In this document: piece by piece, positions 62,472-64,000 of the stretch
How the letters are laid out: every line of letters starts with the position of its first letter
Numbering within the stretch: position 1 is the first letter of the stretch
Source: Campylobacter concisus
GTDB taxonomy: Bacteria; Campylobacterota; Campylobacteria; Campylobacterales; Campylobacteraceae
Length of the DNA: 64,000 nt
Direction of reading: 5' to 3'
Assembly (NCBI RefSeq): GCF_015230015.1
Contig: NZ_JAAKZC010000011.1
Span: forward strand, 1-64,000
Position numbers and translations under genes: made by a program
The notes under the pieces: generated by a model
What the model was told of the DNA's origin: nothing
What the model saw: the letters and a program-made list of their open reading frames with translations, nothing else
The model's database searches: none

Positions 62472-63508
62472 TGAAAACTAAAAAATCAAGCAAAGAGCTG
62501 ATAAACTGCTTTAAAGACTACATAGATATCGCTGATGCTAGTTATGCCTTTTTACATAATGTCTTTGAGAATGAAGAAGGGGAGCTAGATAGATTATCAA
62601 AAAAGCATGGGTTTGAAAATTTACCAGAAAATACAATAAATTTGTGTAAAAAAGAAGAAATTGATAATCCTATTTGGAGATTTGCAGATGGTATCACAAA
62701 AGGAGATATTTTAAAATCAGACCAAAAAGACGAGAATAATAATACCACTAGAAGAGCTGGTGATCCTACTGCCTATGCTTTAGCAATAGAAGCTAACTTT
62801 ATGGCTGAAAAGATAGTTAAAAAACCCATGGAAGAAGGGGATGAAAAAGAAGAAATTGTTGAGTTATCGAATGATGTAAAGAATTTTATAAAAACATCTA
62901 AAACTAAATCTCCAAGAATTTTCTACACCAAAGAAGACCTCTCCCCTCGCACAAAGCTCTTTGTCAATCGCTATGAGCTAGTAAAACACATACCAAACCA
63001 AAGATCAGGCTTTAGCTCGACAGTATTTTATGACACTGCTAAGTCAAACTACATCATAGGTTTTAGAGGAACGGAGATAAAGGGAAACGACATTATAGAT
63101 GATGGTTTTATGGCTCTTATTTTTAGAGCTATTATGCAGATATCTGCACTAAAATCACTCCAGTCAAGCATGGTTGAGGCTATAAATTCCCATAGCTCAA
63201 ATTTAAATAATTTAGATAGTGGAGATAATAACTCTTTAAATTTAAACCAAGAGCAAGCATCTGGTAGCTCTAAAGAGGTCATCCTCTCAGGCCACTCACT
63301 AGGCGGACACCTAGCGCAGATATATGCTGTTACGTTTAAAGATAGTGGAGTAAAAGAGCTATATACTTATAATGCTCCAGGAATTTATGGTGGGATAATT
63401 GGCTCGGCTTTTACTTGGGTGGTAAGGTTTCTTAGTCTTATAGCTAAGGGCATAGTAAGAGGGGTAAAGTACATAGCAAGACTCTCTCAAATAAAGATAC
63501 AAATCTGA
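62471..63508 (+). CDS. Class 3 lipase-like protein, 5' part of a frameshifted gene
   Basis: 345 residues. The alpha/beta-hydrolase core has NYIIGFRGTEIKGNDIIDDG and the nucleophile elbow ILSGHSLGGHLAQIYAV. The frame ends at 63508, while coding sequence continues in the -1 frame from about 63496 to the window end. The lack of a signal peptide and the lipoprotein neighbour suit a secreted phospholipase effector (Tle-like), but no secretion genes are visible. Confidence 0.7.
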   Translation: MKTKKSSKELINCFKDYIDIADASYAFLHNVFENEEGELDRLSKKHGFENLPENTINLCKKEEIDNPIWRFADGITKGDILKSDQKDENNNTTRRAGDPTAYALAIEANFMAEKIVKKPMEEGDEKEEIVELSNDVKNFIKTSKTKSPRIFYTKEDLSPRTKLFVNRYELVKHIPNQRSGFSSTVFYDTAKSNYIIGFRGTEIKGNDIIDDGFMALIFRAIMQISALKSLQSSMVEAINSHSSNLNNLDSGDNNSLNLNQEQASGSSKEVILSGHSLGGHLAQIYAVTFKDSGVKELYTYNAPGIYGGIIGSAFTWVVRFLSLIAKGIVRGVKYIARLSQIKIQI

Positions 63509-64000
63509 ATATAAAAAAGGCTAGCAAGGGTGATGATCTAGGCATAGAGATACATCATATAGAAAGTGTAAAGCAACATATCAGTAAAGATGGGGATGGC
63601 TATGAAAGAGATTGGCATATGTTATGGGAGCCTACACTTTCTGCTATATCTGATCTTGGGTTTAAACTAGGTGTTGGTATGGCTGATGAGATAGAGTATA
63701 AAAACACTGATAACAGACACTTGATCAATATATTAGTCAGGTCGCACTCGCTAAAAGATAGTGTGATGGTCCTATACTTGATGTGCTATCTCTTAGAGCA
63801 TAAAGAGAACGCAAGCAAGATAGAGGGTAAAGATATCGTAGGTGCCCTAGACTACCTAAACGAGTATATCCAGTCGCTTAAATTTAAACTAAGGTGTATA
63901 AGGATGAAGCTAAATTTAGATGTGGATATAGATAGCATAAGCAATACCTCGATGCTTGATACGCCTTTATATATCTTCTATGCTTATCTAAACCTCTTTT
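63496..64000 (+). CDS. Continuation of the lipase-like protein in the -1 frame (3' partial)
   Basis: The frame is open to the window end (NIKKASKGDDLGIEIHHIES, then WHMLWEPTLSAISDLGF and LVRSHSLKDSVMVLYLMCYL). The shift occurs near 63490-63496 and may be a real mutation or a sequencing error. This part is the C-terminal region of the same protein, of unrecognised fold. Confidence 0.55.

Noticed and set aside
1-64000. tRNA or rRNA genes
   Set aside because: I saw no cloverleaf with a CCA-type end or rRNA-like sequence by eye, including near the integrase; a tRNAscan run would settle it.

Overview
The window is AT-rich, with tightly packed and often overlapping short genes, AAGGA-type ribosome binding sites and TATAAT -10 boxes lacking an obvious -35. 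Protein features such as a Campylobacter-like PBP2 tail, small ArfA-like proteins and Csx20 point to an epsilonproteobacterium, most probably the genus Campylobacter. Species cannot be settled from the sequence alone. Almost all of it is accessory DNA: conjugation and mobilisation genes, a decayed type I secretion locus, CRISPR-Cas with its signalling genes, and a large GTPase/ATPase island.

Layout. 1-9.8 kb: a plus-strand conjugation-type cluster (VirD4/TraD-like coupling ATPase, secreted and membrane transfer proteins, small signal-peptide proteins). 9.9-18.6 kb: a graveyard holding a truncated Phd/RelE-type toxin-antitoxin pair, RTX-like secreted protein remnants, a stray C-terminal piece of PBP2, a broken TolC-like gene and the N-terminal stub of a type I secretion ABC transporter, ending at a tyrosine recombinase (18.65-19.5 kb). 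19.6-20.8 kb: a DUF4143-type ATPase. 21.3-25.5 kb: Csx20, a frameshifted CARF-HEPN nuclease, DarT/DarG and a WYL regulator. 25.6-26.0 kb: duplicated Ser-rich micro-genes. 26.2-36.5 kb: CRISPR array 1, Cas2, RT-Cas1, a mini-array and a complete type III-A module (Cas6, Cas10 without HD domain, Csm2-5). 37-40.8 kb: a mobilisation module (HUH relaxase-primase with an internal stop, a MobC-like protein, an oriT-like inverted-repeat region). 41.3-53.5 kb: a WYL regulator and an 11-kb island. 53.5-57.1 kb: a second ArfA-like gene, a second Cas6, a dead reverse transcriptase remnant and CRISPR array 2. 57.3-61.5 kb: an outer-membrane protein, then an operon of membrane-CARF protein, CARF-HEPN nuclease, Csx20 and WYL regulator. 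61.8-64 kb: a lipoprotein and a frameshifted class 3 lipase-like protein.

How the parts may work together. A single III-A effector complex can serve both main arrays, because their 37-nt repeats share the 3' half and their leaders share a motif. Cas10 keeps GGDD but lacks the HD nuclease, so immunity probably depends on Csm3 RNA cleavage plus cyclic-oligoadenylate signalling to the two CARF-HEPN proteins and a Cam1-like membrane CARF protein, tempered by two Csx20 proteins. Spacers in both arrays read antisense to apparently coding targets, and four of them, spread over both arrays, cover versions of one peptide motif. This fits RNA-directed immunity with an RT-Cas1 adaptation enzyme.

The best candidate for an undescribed system is the 42.2-53.5 kb island. 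It contains a protein that is the C-terminal half of FtsZ without its GTPase domain, a HEPN-motif protein, a SUKH/LHH-nuclease pair, a HerA/FtsK-type ATPase, a tail-anchored protein, two dynamin-like GTPases, a small helical protein and an N-anchored membrane protein. Both ends carry an identical 16-bp promoter-proximal motif pointing inward, next to a WYL regulator.
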